Shown: positions 13,001 to 28,700, numbered from the stretch's first letter. The stretch is DNA of 64,000 nt from Circinella umbellata (GCA_025093555.1 JAIWNF010000001.1:806001-870000); one strand, 5' to 3'. Program-made: numbers and translations. The notes: a model not told the origin generated them from the letters alone.

Positions 13001-13275
13001 GTTGTTGTTTTTGTTATCCACTCGACAATATTATTTAGAAAATCCAACTTACCACTAATTACATAAATAAATGTGGGAATTGTACAGAAAGTAGAATTAT
13101 TGTTGTTATTTGTTATTATAGGCCGTGTGAGTAACATATATAATATATATTGACAGTTAGTAAAAAAAAATGATGGATTTGCTTAATTTTTCCCACACAT
13201 CCATCTGACACATTCATCCATCCATTCATTCCAGTTCATTTGAGCTATATTTTCCCTTTCTACTACTTTACCCAT
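10058..13275 (-). CDS. EFT1: Translation elongation factor 2 (EF-2)
   Basis: This GTPase drives ribosomal translocation in the cytosol. Exons on the minus strand: 13275-13272 (ATGG), 13054-13053 (TG), 12915-12883, 12767-12518, 12405-12161, 12058-10058, giving 844 residues, the usual length. The sequence shows the G1 loop AHVDHGKST, switch-region [15 protein letters not shown]3 DSPGHVDF, G4 NKID, the diphthamide loop with the modified His in AIHRGGGQ, and the C-terminus YYDKL. The gene is G+C-richer and codon-biased, as expected for high expression. The start is unusual: the N-terminus [11 protein letters not shown] (12915-12883) needs Met-Val upstream, and the only in-frame solution giving the family sequence uses an ATGG exon with donor GTAAAG, a 2-nt TG exon and donor GTAAGT (see findings). 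The identity is certain; the first two exons are inference. Confidence 0.97.
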
Positions 13276-14552
13276 ATTGAATTAAAGCTTAGGATGGGGA
13301 AGAATAAGGGATTTACGGGATTTGCGATTGTGGTGGTGTTCTTTGGTTTGAAGCTGACTTGAAACCCAACACCCAGGTAATTAACCAAATAAAGCAATTT
13401 GATTCGCTCTTTAACGTATCACAATGAGATTGTTCGCTCTCTTCATTATAAAGATCGTCTGGGCGGCATGAATAATGCGGAATTATAATATTCTCATATG
13501 ATGTTTGTTTCACGCCGGTATTTTTTATTGGTGACAACAATAATAATAAACCCCTTAACTCCCCATTTTTCCTTTTTTTTAGAAAAGCAGGGATGAATTT
13601 TTTTTTGGTTTGTTTGCTTTTTTTTGCCTCTTGAGAAATAAAAAAGCATGCAAAGGTCCGAGTCGTTTTTTTTCTTATGTATTTCATGACATGATATTTA
13701 GAAACATTTAACTAAATTGATGTGAGTAAATTTACCTCGACACCCTCACTAAGCACGTATATATATATTTCTTTTGAACGCTTTACATCCTCCCCACAGG
13801 AAAAAAAAAGTGTGGTCTATATGAATTAATTCGTTAGCATAATTTATGTGATCCCCTCCCATTAAGTCATTATTGTATATAACTATTTTATTATATAATA
13901 AACTTGAAAACAATAAATATATTGTAAAAGTAATATGTTTACTATTTAGTCATATTTTGTTAATTAGATAAACAACTTCATCTGGCTTAGTTATCTTTAT
14001 TTCACTTGAAAAAAAAAAACCAAAGCGATGAGTATATAGTATTTAGGTTCATCATAAGGTTGATGTGATTTGTTATAACGATAACCATGAAAAATATAAA
14101 TAAAAACCAGCACATTCAATCCCGTCATATCACGTGTATAGAAACATATATAAATATAATATATGTATACATTTAACGATGCACCATTTTCTTCACTCCC
14201 CAATCATTTGTTTGCCATCACCCAGTATAGAATCCAATCTATAATTAACTTTATTTATCAAGTTAGTTTCTTTTGTTGATACGATTCATCTAATGAATAA
14301 TAATAAATAATGACTTACCAATAATCAATCCAAAAAAACAAAGATTAAATTTGAAAAACTATCTTTTTTCTTTCCTCATTCAAAGTTTTGATAATTTTAA
14401 AAGTTCTGAAGCGTGGAAAAAAAACAATTTTGTACAGATATACCATATCCTTGCTTTTTGTGGCTAATTTATATATAATTTGATATGAAAATGGATAATT
14501 TGGAAACTAATAAATTTTTGTCAATTTTCTTTTCTTTCTTTCTTTCTTTTTC
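13276..14552. promoter_or_regulatory. EF-2 promoter region and Yra1 3' region
   Basis: No gene is supported. On the minus strand it lies upstream of the EF-2 ATG at 13275 and downstream of the Yra1 stop. Two copies of TTCGCTCT (+ strand 13403-13410 and 13433-13440) lie about 130-165 bp upstream of the EF-2 ATG and could be activator sites. A 124-codon open frame on the minus strand (13313-13687) has low-complexity Lys-rich sequence and no recognisable motif. A GTAAGT-like donor on the minus strand near 14317 could belong to a 3'-UTR intron but is unsupported. Confidence 0.45.
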
Positions 14553-15862
14553 TTAGTCAATGACCATTTGAGTGTCATCCTAGAAAAAAATTGTGAAATG
14601 TTAGTTTTTTTTTCTAAATGTCATTCAAAATGAAATAAATCTATTATTTTTTGTTACCTCTCCATCATTTCCTGATGTCTTCATGTAAGCATCCATTTCG
14701 TTATCCAAATCTTCTTCGTTACGTTTCTTTCTTCCACCATCGTTATTGTTATTATTGTTACGACGATCACGACCAGTGTTTCCTCCTCCACGTCGATTAC
14801 CACGTCCACCACCACTATTGAAAAAAATAAACCATTTCAATTTTTTAAAAACATTAAACACCTGTAAATAAAGCATAAAAATAAAATTATTGCAAAATAA
14901 AACGATTAACGTACAATGAGGATTGTGGTCGTCCACCACCACTGCCACCACCACCGCGACGTTCAGGTGCCATTTGAATTGACATTGCTTGACCTAACAA
15001 AATAATAATAACAATCCCAAATATAGATGAGTTTCTTTCCTCTCCAATTATTTTTACATTTATAAACTACATATAAAAGAAAAGACAATACTTACCATCA
15101 AGCTCAACATTGTTATATTTTTCAATAGCAGCTTCTGCATCTGAACGGCGAGTGAATTTAACATGAGCACTTCCTGTTGAACGACCAGAACGATCGAAAA
15201 TAATTCGTGTCTTTTCTACGCGTCCAACTAATTCAAAAAGATCCTAAAAGTTTGATTTTTTTTAGACTTCTTTGTCAATCTTGTTATTTTTATTTATTTA
15301 TTTATTTATTACCTGTAAATCTTTTTCAACAACATTATAATGCAAATTATCAATCTTGATTTCAGAAGCATCATTTTGTCGGCCACCACCTTGACCACCG
15401 AGGCGTCCACCAAGTCTAGAAGCAATTGTAGAACGTCCACGTCCTCCAAAACCATCATCACGATCATCAAACTTATCATGTGTCCATTGTTTATTAGTGT
15501 TACCTCTTCCTCCCTGGAAAAAAAAAAAGATTAACAAAAAAAGGAAAAGAGAATATATGTTCATTAATGTTACTTATATATTTATTATTTGACATTTGAA
15601 AAAAAAAAATAATTACTTACAAAGCGAGAACCACCTGTAGGATTACGTAAATTTACTGTACGAATGATTTTAGAACCAATGGGTCCACCACCACCACCAC
15701 CTCTTGTGTTTCTGGGACCTGTTGAACGTTTTCTGATTCCTCCACCAGATGATCCAAAATTAGATTGTTCTCGTCTTGATTTTGATCAGATCGTCCATTT
15801 TGACGATTATTCTTTCTGTTATCTTTAATAACATCATCAAGTGCTTTATCAAGAGAAGACAT
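14553..15862 (-). CDS. YRA1: mRNA export adaptor Yra1/ALYREF (THO complex subunit 4), with apparent 1-nt frameshift
   Basis: Yra1/ALYREF binds mRNA and the helicase UAP56/Sub2 and hands transcripts to the export receptor in the nucleus. Exons on the minus strand: 15862-15621, 15513-15313, 15243-15096, 14993-14915, 14814-14658, 14579-14553. The N-terminus MSSLDKALDDVIKDN is the UAP56-binding motif, followed by an RGG-rich segment (RNTRGGGGGG). The RRM comes next (EIKIDNLHYNV, then RVEKTRIIFDRSGRSTGSAH). After it come a second RGG region and the C-terminal conserved helix DLDNEMDAYM ending DDTQMVID. Exon 1 starts in one frame and must continue in another: the RGG part reads in the -1 frame, and the exon sum is 854 nt, one short of a multiple of three. 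A single missing base between about 15768 and 15797 explains this. It could be a sequencing error, a real mutation or recoding. The gene is divergent from the uS2m gene across about 235 bp. Confidence 0.93.
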
Positions 15863-16097
15863 GATAATATATATAGATGTATATGTATGTAGGAATGTGT
15901 TAAAAAGGGGTTGGGAAAAAAAGAAAGGTGGAGATTCACACAGAAAAAAGGTGTACTGGGCCTAAATGGAAAAGAAAGCGTGACTTCCAATGGATTTTTT
16001 TGCTTGGCTATAGCCCGACTATTTGTGTGTATTCTGTGTTGCCCACCTTATTTTTTTTTTTATTTCCCCCCACCCCTAAACATAATAAACATAAAAT
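15863..16097. promoter_or_regulatory. Shared divergent promoter, Yra1 and uS2m
   Basis: About 235 bp separate the two start codons, so both genes must be driven from this segment. It contains a short C-rich, T-rich block near 16040-16077. No canonical factor site was recognised. Confidence 0.5.
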
Positions 16098-17211
16098 ATG
16101 GCTTCACGGGCAATGTTAAAAAAACTCGTGCCATGCACAAGTCGCGTTTCTCAAAACGTTCAAAAATGTAAGATAAATATAAATTAATAAAGTATTTTTT
16201 TTTCTAAAAAAGAAAGAGAAAGTATATTTACATGTAGAATATTTTATTTATTTACTTTCAATTTTTAGCTACCTTACGAGCATTCTCCACAGTAAAGCCT
16301 TCCCAACAACAACAGGAATCTATTGATAATGAACAAGTAAACCCAGCTGAAGCCTTGAAAGACTTGGGTAATTAAATAATACCATTCTTATTTTTATTAA
16401 GCAAATTGAAAAGAGTTTTTTTTGGTGTTATTTTTTAAGGGAAAAAAAAAACTAATAAAAAAATCAAAACGAATAATATAAAGTACCACCATCGAATGTC
16501 GAGTTGAAAAAACCAATTTGGCGATCGGTTGCTGAAGCAGCTGAGCCTATTACACCATACAACATGTCGATCGGACGTCTTTTGGCTGCTGGTTTGCATT
16601 TGGGACATTCAACTTCTCTTTGGGAACCAGCAACTCTCCCATTCATTTTCGGTACACGTGAAGGAATCAGTATTATTAACTTGGAACATACTTTGGTGTA
16701 TTTGAGAAGAGCATGTAATGTAGCTCGTGAAGTTGCTTACCGTGGTGGTAATATCTTATTTGTTGGCACACGACCTGGATTTCAAGATTTGACTGTCGAT
16801 GCTGCACGACGATGTGAAGGTTATCACGTTTCTGCTAAATGGATTCCAGGTACCTTAACCAATGCACAACAAGTTTTGGGTCGTCATGCAACCCCTGATC
16901 CCAATGATCCAGGCAGAGCTGCTCGAACATTCAAACCAGATTTGATTGTCTTGCTTAACCCTCTTGAAAACAACATTGCTCTTTCCGAAGCTCAACTTAA
17001 TATGATTCCTGTCATTGCTATTACTGATACAGATTATGATCCTCGTCGTGTAACATATCCTATTCCTGCTAATGACGATTCAATTCGTGGTGTTGAATTG
17101 GTTGCTAAAGTTATTTCAACAGCTGCAAAGGATGGTATGTTGCGACGTAAACAATTATTGGATAGAAAAGATAAGGAATCTAGATTTACTCGAGGAGAAC
17201 GTCAATTATAA
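16098..17211 (+). CDS. Mitochondrial small-subunit ribosomal protein uS2m (MRPS2/Mrp4)
   Basis: This is a structural protein of the mitochondrial 28S/37S-type small ribosomal subunit. Exons: 16098-16167, 16269-16367, 16484-17211; the phases close to 298 residues. The basic N-terminus (MASRAMLKKLVPCTSRVS) fits a mitochondrial presequence. The S2 domain shows MSIGRLLAAGLHLGHSTSLW, the family sequence IINLEHTLVYLRRA, GNILFVGTRPGFQDL, and a late PVIAITDTDYDPRRVTYPIP block. The exon 3 acceptor is AAG rather than TAG. The gene is convergent with POT1, 278 bp away. Confidence 0.94.
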
Positions 17212-17489
17212 AGTATATAAAACATAACATAACACTATAACATATAAACTCATTACATTTACACACACACACACACACACATATATATATTATATTATAT
17301 TTTTTCTCAAAAAAAAGGTGCAACCTACCACCACTACCTTTTCCCCTCCCGTATTTTGATTTTTTCCTTTTTTTTATTGTAATATAGACATTTTTTTTAA
17401 TAATAAAAAAAATAATCTTTAGTTTTTTTTTCTTATATTTACTATTTACTATTATTGTTATTGTTATTACTAACTATGGCTACAATTAA

Positions 17490-19823
17490 TTACATAAAAC
17501 GAAATTCGGTTCGATCTATACGATACTTTCTACCACGATTAGGAACGACATAGGATTTGATACCAAGATCAAAATATAAATCAGGAGAACAAATTTTAGA
17601 TAAAAACGTTAATAATTTTAGTTTGTGTGATTCCGTTGGACTATAAATATATAATAATTATTAGTTTTACTTGCATACAATACATGTTGGGTATACATAT
17701 AATAAAATCTTACCTTCCAGGTTCAAAATCCTTGAACATCATTATCTGTATCATTTATATTCATTTATTTTTTTTGTTAGCCATGAACTATATAGGTCAA
17801 GAGAGATTGAGAGGGCTGAGGAAAGAAGTTTACCGCATCTGAACCATAAACAAGGAGTGGTAATCGATTATCATCAATATCCATAGCTTCAAATACAGCT
17901 TTATAAGTATACCGTAATACCGTTTGACATGTTTGACATGTTTCTTGTTCCAATGAGTATCTAAAAATGGATTTGTGTTTGTGAGTGTAGTTGATCAGTA
18001 GAATATTATAAAGAAAATATATTCATTAGATATGTATATATACTTACTCATTATCACAACTTAAACACCATTTTATAAACCAGTTATCAATCGTATGAGG
18101 AAAGTAATTAAGAATTCTTCCTCGTAATTTGAAATGATGAAACAACTATAAAAAGTTTATTATTATTGGTTTGGCTCTGCCTAATCGTACTTTTTCAATT
18201 ATTTTACTGATTTGTCATAATAATCTAATTATATTACTTGCCTTATCTGAATTTAATATGTCAGTAATAGATGACATTTTCATTCTTGTATATTGTGGTG
18301 AAAGAACTATCATGAACAAACCAATAGATTATTAATAATAACCCATATCTCCATCAATACATAACCAAATTCTTACCAGTTATTACTTTTGCAGGAGTAA
18401 CTTCTTGAATCTTTTCTGATGTTGATTTTTTAAACTTTTTCTCATATCTTTCTTGTCGTCTAATTCATGAGTTTTTTTTATAAATATGTATATATGTTTA
18501 TATAAGAATTCAGCTTTTTTTTTATCTCCTTTAGGGATTAATATATAGATGTAGATAAAAAAATAAGAAATATTTATGATACATTACAATTTAAGGGCTC
18601 GAACGTATATATGATCTGGATGATCAAGCTTTTGAATTTTACATTTACCATATCCTGTTTGTGAATTCTTTTCGCCGCGTAATACCACTTCCAAGGCGCC
18701 AAATTGGCTAATTTTACTTTGAAGGTTCTTAAGATAAACGATATCACCAAATTTCAACTCGGGACATCCTCTGGCATGTTCATCCCATAACGTACCTTGA
18801 ATGAGATATTTAGGATCAATGGTGTCGGATGCTTCATACCCACTCATAGGTCTTGGATTTTCTGTATAGTCTGTCAATAACAATACATGACAATCATTAA
18901 CTTTTTCGTATTTAGATGAAGCAACAACCTATATAAATAATATTTTAGTATATATATATATATAATCATCTATTTCTCTCATATTTACCATGCCAATATA
19001 ATCAAGAAATCTAGAATGTTCCAAGATTTTGTTTGTTGGTAATATTGGGCGGTTTCCACCAGTAGCATAAATGATAGGATGATTCGTAATGTCAACATTA
19101 TCATCTTCTGCTGCTCTTATTTGATTTCCTGGTAAATCAACGTCCATTTGATCATCCGTATTCCCTGTTGTTTCACGATACCAATTCTTTAATACGTTGA
19201 CAATTTCTACATCATTATCAGTTAAGGTATACTGTGTCTGTTTATGACCAGTAGGACGAATATTTGATGTTACTCGATCCATTATTGCCCATCGCGATGC
19301 TGCTTTATCGAGAAGCATCTGTTTTTTAGTTCCTTGATAGAGTGTTACCTTTTTTTTTTTTTTTTTTGAGAAAGAAAAATCAAATTAGATACATAAATAT
19401 CTTAATTAATCAATGATACGTGAAGCTTAAATATATATACATACTCTCATATCTGTAAATATAACAATATCACCTTCAGCGGCGGAGGAAGGAAAAGCTT
19501 GTGGTTCTGGATAAAACATATTGATACTAAAACGGGGGTTCTCCCAACCCAAAGAGGGATCCGTAATGTTCATAACCTTTATATAATCAGGGCCACGCGA
19601 TTTATAATGAGGTTTTGCAAGTTGGATCACCCCATAAAGTTTTTCCTTTGTACCATGTTGAAATTCGTTTAATGGTTTGACACCTAGGTTCTATTGTCCA
19701 ACATATATAATAACAAGTAACCAACCCAACATTGTCCCATGTTAGTTTTATTTCTTCATTGTCATTTATTTATCAAGGGCCATGTTTTCTTTTAACCTTT
19801 AGTTGTTCAATAGCGTCAGTCAT
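17490..19823 (-). CDS. POT1: Protection of telomeres protein 1 (POT1)
   Basis: POT1 binds the single-stranded telomeric overhang and belongs to shelterin-like complexes. Exons on the minus strand: 19823-19797, 19690-19445, 19348-18989, 18928-18588, 18459-18377, 18306-18242, 18145-18048, 17960-17834, 17745-17714, 17640-17490; the phases close to 509 residues. OB1 has the typical AKPHYKSRGPDY and NITDPSLGWENPRF. OB2 carries LLTDYTENPRPMSGY and TLWDEHARGCPELKFGDIV, which matches Pot1 proteins closely. The C-terminal part holds two Cys pairs (WCLSCDNE and ETCQTCQT) that could bind zinc, as in the human C-terminal OB fold. The intron between 18306-18242 and 18145-18048 begins GCAAGT, a GC-AG intron. 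The second, sixth and ninth exons decide phase and leave little room for another model. The gene is divergent from IRE1. Confidence 0.92.
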
Positions 19824-20307
19824 TTGTATTATGCCAGTTGAAAATATTAATAAAAATAATTTGTTTTTCTGATACCGTGATTTATATTTTTATCCTCAGG
19901 ATATTTTTTTAGTTCTTATTTTTTTATAATGAATAAGAAATATGATCCTCAACTGTTTACTAGACAACATATAGTACATATTTGTATTTCAATACATTAT
20001 AATTTTCGATAAGTTTCTTTTGTCTTAGTTTTTTTTATAATCATAGTAAAAGATGCCCGTGCGTACCTAAAATTAATTAATGTAAGATGTTACCATGGCA
20101 ATAAAATCATCCATTTATTCATAATTTTGGGTGTGACGCCAACGGTGATCCTGTTGGTGACGGTGACGCCAACGGTGACGCTATGAGTACTCAATTGCCA
20201 AGCACAAAAAACCTTATTTCCCTTCTTTTTTTTCGCATTTCTTTTCTTCTCCTTGTTTTTTTTTTCTTTCAAAAATATACATAAAATTAAACACTTTATT
20301 TTCTCCA
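19824..20307. promoter_or_regulatory. Shared POT1/IRE1 upstream region with direct repeat
   Basis: This 484 bp region lies between divergent start codons. A perfect 16-bp direct repeat GTGACGCCAACGGTGA occurs at 20133-20148 and 20163-20178, 30 bp apart, in an otherwise AT-rich segment. The TGACG cores resemble binding sites of CREB/ATF/Hac1-type bZIP factors, which is inference. The repeat lies about 130-175 bp upstream of the IRE1 ATG. Confidence 0.6.
20133..20178 (+). repeat. Two perfect 16-bp direct repeats with TGACG cores
   Basis: Copies of GTGACGCCAACGGTGA start at 20133 and 20163. The intervening bases also contain GGTGACG, so TGACG occurs four times in about 50 bp. This is a clear local excess of GC-rich sequence in an AT-rich region. 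Confidence 0.85.
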
Positions 20308-24137
<3,830 letters not shown>

Positions 24138-24369
24138 TTCCCAACTTCATTCTCTTATTTTTGTTGTTTAGTTTAGTTTAGTTTCATTTTTTTTATCAAT
24201 AACTGTACATATATTATTATTACTATTATATTATCTAATTAGTGCTTTTTTTCTCCATAATATTTTCTTTTGTTCCCATTCTACTTCTTTCTTTCCTTAT
24301 CCTCATTTCATACATATTTATAAACTTTTGTACATGAAAGAAAAAAAACCAAGATTGATATAATATTTA

Positions 24370-25766
24370 TCAATCTTCTTCTTGTTCTTCTGGTAAGACA
24401 GCATTACAATGAATTTTTACAACGTCATCTAAATTTTCCATATCATCCAAACATTTTGTTACTTGCTCCAACAAATCCTTGTCAGTAATTTCCATAGTAC
24501 TTTGAGGAATATATGCAGCTTCCATTTGTTGTATTTCATATTTTTTTGCTGTCAATGCTTGAGAAATGCTTGACAGTTGAGAAAAATCACAAATTACCTA
24601 TTACAAGTTGTTTATTATTAGACAAAACACACTTACATTAACAAATACTACTTTTTTTTTGCCTGATTTTTTTTTGTTTACGTACCTCTACAAGATCATC
24701 ATTATCCTCAATATCTTCTGCTCCTGCTTCAATAGCTTCATCCATCATTTGTTCTAAAGAATGACCAGATTCACCAGTCGCAAATACCACTTTGCCTTTT
24801 TTATCAAAAAGCCAACCAACGGATGATACTGAACCACTGTTTTTATACCATAATTAGAAAAAATATACCAGGATGTACAAAGAGTTATCATTTACTTTAC
24901 CCTAGCCGATTCAAAATTTCTTTTACTTCTTTGATTGTACGCGTTGGTTTATCTGTTACCGCTTCACTACATAAATTCTGCTTTTTTAGAATGATGATTC
25001 GATATATAAATTCTTTAACGTATGTACTTTTTTTTTCTATATATCGTTTATATCGACTTACACAATCATAGCGCAACCTCCTGGGCCATAACATTCATAC
25101 ATAACATCCTCCACTGTGTCCTTATCCTTTGATGTTGCCTAGAAACAAAAAAAAAACCACGATGACAATTTTTAATATTCAGCTGTCAAAATTGACCTTT
25201 TAACTAAACAAATTATTTTTGCATGATATGTATATGTGTATACAGACCTTTTTAACTGCAGTTTCAATATTATCTTTGGGCATACTGGCAGCTTTTGCAC
25301 GATTTAATACAGTAGCAAGTTTAGCATTAAGGGCAGGATCTGAGTTACCAGTAGCTAAAAAATGATAACAATACTTATTAGCTTCCAAAGATTAACAAAA
25401 TAAAGTTATCTTTATTATATAAATAGAAAAAAGACGACAAATACCTCGAATAGCCGAAACAATTTCTAAAGATATTTTAGAAAAGAGTTTACTTCTTTTT
25501 GCATCCTTAGCTCCTTTTGTATGCTTAACTTTACTCCACTTGTTATGTCCCTAAAGAACGAAAAAAAAAAGAGGATCTTGATCAACTTTATTGTTGTTGA
25601 CTGTAAAAAACACACACCCTTTTTAAATTGCTTTTTTCCCTCTTTTAAAAAAAACCAGAAACAAAATGACAAAAGTACTCACAGCAAATCGTAATTGCTG
25701 GTATGCTATGGGACTTTGTTGCTGTCGTGCAATTGCAGTTAAAGTAGGACGAAATGCTCTTAACAT
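24370..25766 (-). CDS. Mitochondrial YebC/TACO1 family translational factor
   Basis: TACO1-type proteins act in mitochondrial translation (of COX1 in mammals) and belong to the bacterial YebC family. Exons on the minus strand: 25766-25683, 25550-25445, 25354-25248, 25138-25062, 24966-24901, 24836-24686, 24597-24370; the phases close to 272 residues. The N-terminus [17 protein letters not shown] is a plausible mitochondrial presequence. The family start [20 protein letters not shown] follows, then [32 protein letters not shown], and [18 protein letters not shown]. The exon 5 acceptor (at 24966) was chosen because it restores IVEAVTD; a nearer AG would give a stop. The acidic C-terminus ends EEQEED. 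Confidence 0.94.
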
Positions 25767-28700
25767 GATTTTTAAATAGATCTTGTTCTTGTGTTTATGA
25801 ACAAAGGAAATAAACAAGTAAACAGGAGGGACGGAGTGTGTTTTATAATTTGTTCAACTTGCCTTGTTTGTGTGACAAAAATGCCGATTGACAGAATATT
25901 TATAATGGATAATCTGTCATATATCTAATTGCCGCTCGACATGTAAGTTTCTTTCTTCTTCTTTTTTACACTATTAATTTGCATAATTTACAGTAATGCT
26001 AATATCAATAGTTTCTATTCATGATATAATATAATGATGTGTAATTTGAGCATAATAATTCAAATACAATGTCACAATATGCCTGCCTAGGGTCAACAAT
26101 TACAGCCTATAATTATTTGGTTTCATTTCTCTGACGTTGACAATATTAATTCAAAAAAGTGAATTTTTGTTGTACTATTGATACTATAATTTATGATATA
26201 AAAGTAGTTTGCTTGACTATTAAATATGATGATAGGTGTTATAGCATTTGGATGTAATATAAAAAAAATACGTAGACATACCGGAATATGGAAGATAACA
26301 ACAAATATGGTGCTCAATTCAGTTTACATAAAAATGTAGATTTTATGCAATACCACAAATAGAAGATTAAAAAAAATACTTACGTACGTACGCTTACAGA
26401 CGGCAAAAAAAAAAAAAAAACTTTGTAACACCCATATTAACTCAAAGCATTCTATGTATCCAAGTGGGTTGTTTTTGCGCTTCCAATATGTATTTACGTA
26501 TTGAAAAATAACTTATCTAACAGATTAATACAAGTCTTTTCTTAAGTGAGAACTAAAAATGACTTTTTATGAATGATCCCATCCAACATAGTTATTATTG
26601 ACCACTTCATTTGAAATCTTTCATTATTCTTACGTAGTGTTAAGTACTAATCTTTTTCACTCGACTTGTCTCTTCGATCATATATTATATTGATAATGAG
26701 TTAACTTTAGAACAATGATTCTGGCCATCGTCATACTTTCTTAGCTTCTCTTTTAATCAAATTAGAATTGAAAAAGAGAGAATAGAAAAACATTTGTAGC
26801 GAGATTTAAAAATAGATCAATAATATACCTTAATTAAAGCAAAATGCGTAAGTAGGAACACAACATCACTGGAGCGAAATATCTCTATCTCAAACAGCTT
26901 AAAATTTCATTCTTCTCCGTGCGGGTATGTTAACCACATTCATTATTGTACAAGAATTTGATGCACAAGTATATAAATCGAGTATTTATATGAAGAAAAA
27001 TATAAACGTAATATAGTAGAAATCAATTGTCTAGTGTCAATGTGATATATCTACAAAAAATGTACTATGTAATTATTATTTATAATATTTTTCATATTAT
27101 GGAGAAATTAAAAAGCTTACTTTAAAAAGGAGTATATGCTATTATTGGTAGGTTAGACATACTTTACATTCCATAAAAATATGAAAAAAAAGGTATAGTA
27201 CGTACGTAACTTACTTATACGCTAGACCCATCACTGAAAAAAAAATCTCATTATGAGCGATTCACTGAGGTACTGTAATGAAATGTCTAGTTTAATGTAA
27301 ATGTACATTATTATAGGTATCTAGAGATCCAGGAAATATTTTTCTTATAATAAAGAGCAAAGAAATTTAATATAAAAGAGAGGGGAAAGGACAAGCATTA
27401 GTAATAACATTCAAGTGTAATAAGAGTATTGATATATTTTTATAAAATAGGGAGATGAATAAATTAGAAGAAGGTATCGAGATGCTATGGTTTTTTGTCA
27501 AAATGTACTATGAATCATGTTGTAACTGCTCTTTTTTGTTCGATCTTGAAACTGACATCATTCTGGAATTATCCATAGCTATTTCATCCGAAGTCATGGG
27601 AACACATACATTTTTGTAGCAATTCAAGACAGAATTAAGATTATTAAAATGTTTAGGAAATGCGCCAAGATCTAGAAATGAACTAGAACACCGATAGCTG
27701 CAATTTTGATGCATAATACATATAAAGTATTAGCTACAGGCTTATAAAATAACATTTTATGATCTAAGAAGTTATACCCAATTTAAGATAGTAAGAAAAG
27801 AGAACTTATATATAACTTGCATACAGATACATGCTTTCAAACCTCATGCACCTAATGATTTATTTGTCAATATTTCAAGCCTGGCTAACTCCTTCGCTAC
27901 GGAATACTAATTGGTTTCTTCGGAAGCTAATTTAACTTTGTCATGTCCAAGCAAGTACAGCTGAAGAAAAGCCTTTGCGTCTTTGTAAAACAAAATTGGA
28001 ATGTTAACTTGATTATTATTTCCTAAATTGTGAAGGTACTGAGTTCTCTCCTATATTTATCTAATATTCTATTTTTATTTTGACTCTACCAGATTTTCCA
28101 TCTAGTTTCACTCCTTTCTGTTACATCCCTCATGGTTGCCACAAGGGGAATTATTCGAAAAATCATTCAGAAGCAAAAATTTCTACGTAGCTTAATATTC
28201 ATACATTCTGTATCATTATCTTAATCAACATGTTTTTTCTTGTAGTATATAACATACGAACCGTAACTAGCCGGTAAATTTTCTCGAATATGTCATCAGC
28301 CATTTAGTACACTAGACAATAATAGTAAGCTTCGTCCCACAAAAAGTTATTTCATTTCTTCCTTCGTATTGGGGTTGTGATATTCTTGACTTTGAAAGAA
28401 TAAGAAACGTTATTAGTGTTATACCACACATTTATTATCCTAAAAGTCAATATCACAGTAATTAGAAGGAAGGAATACTATTGTACCCGTTTGTGTATCA
28501 TTTTTCAAAGAACTCATGGGACTGAACGGTCATAAAATGATGAATACGGTATTATACTACATATTATGCACAGCTAGTACAATGTACATAACCGGGAAAA
28601 AAGTAGTACGTATGTACAATGGATTTGTTATTGATAGTATAAAAATGAAAGTAAAATAAAAGTAAATAGTTAAATACATTGATGGAACAGAGTAGTGCTT

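Noticed and set aside
13313..13687. 124-codon minus frame upstream of EF-2
   Set aside because: Lys-rich low-complexity start, no motif, and it lies in the EF-2 promoter region.
15760..15990. Minus frame overlapping the first Yra1 exon
   Set aside because: Third frame of the same exon; hydrophobic low-complexity lead and immediate stop after the overlap.
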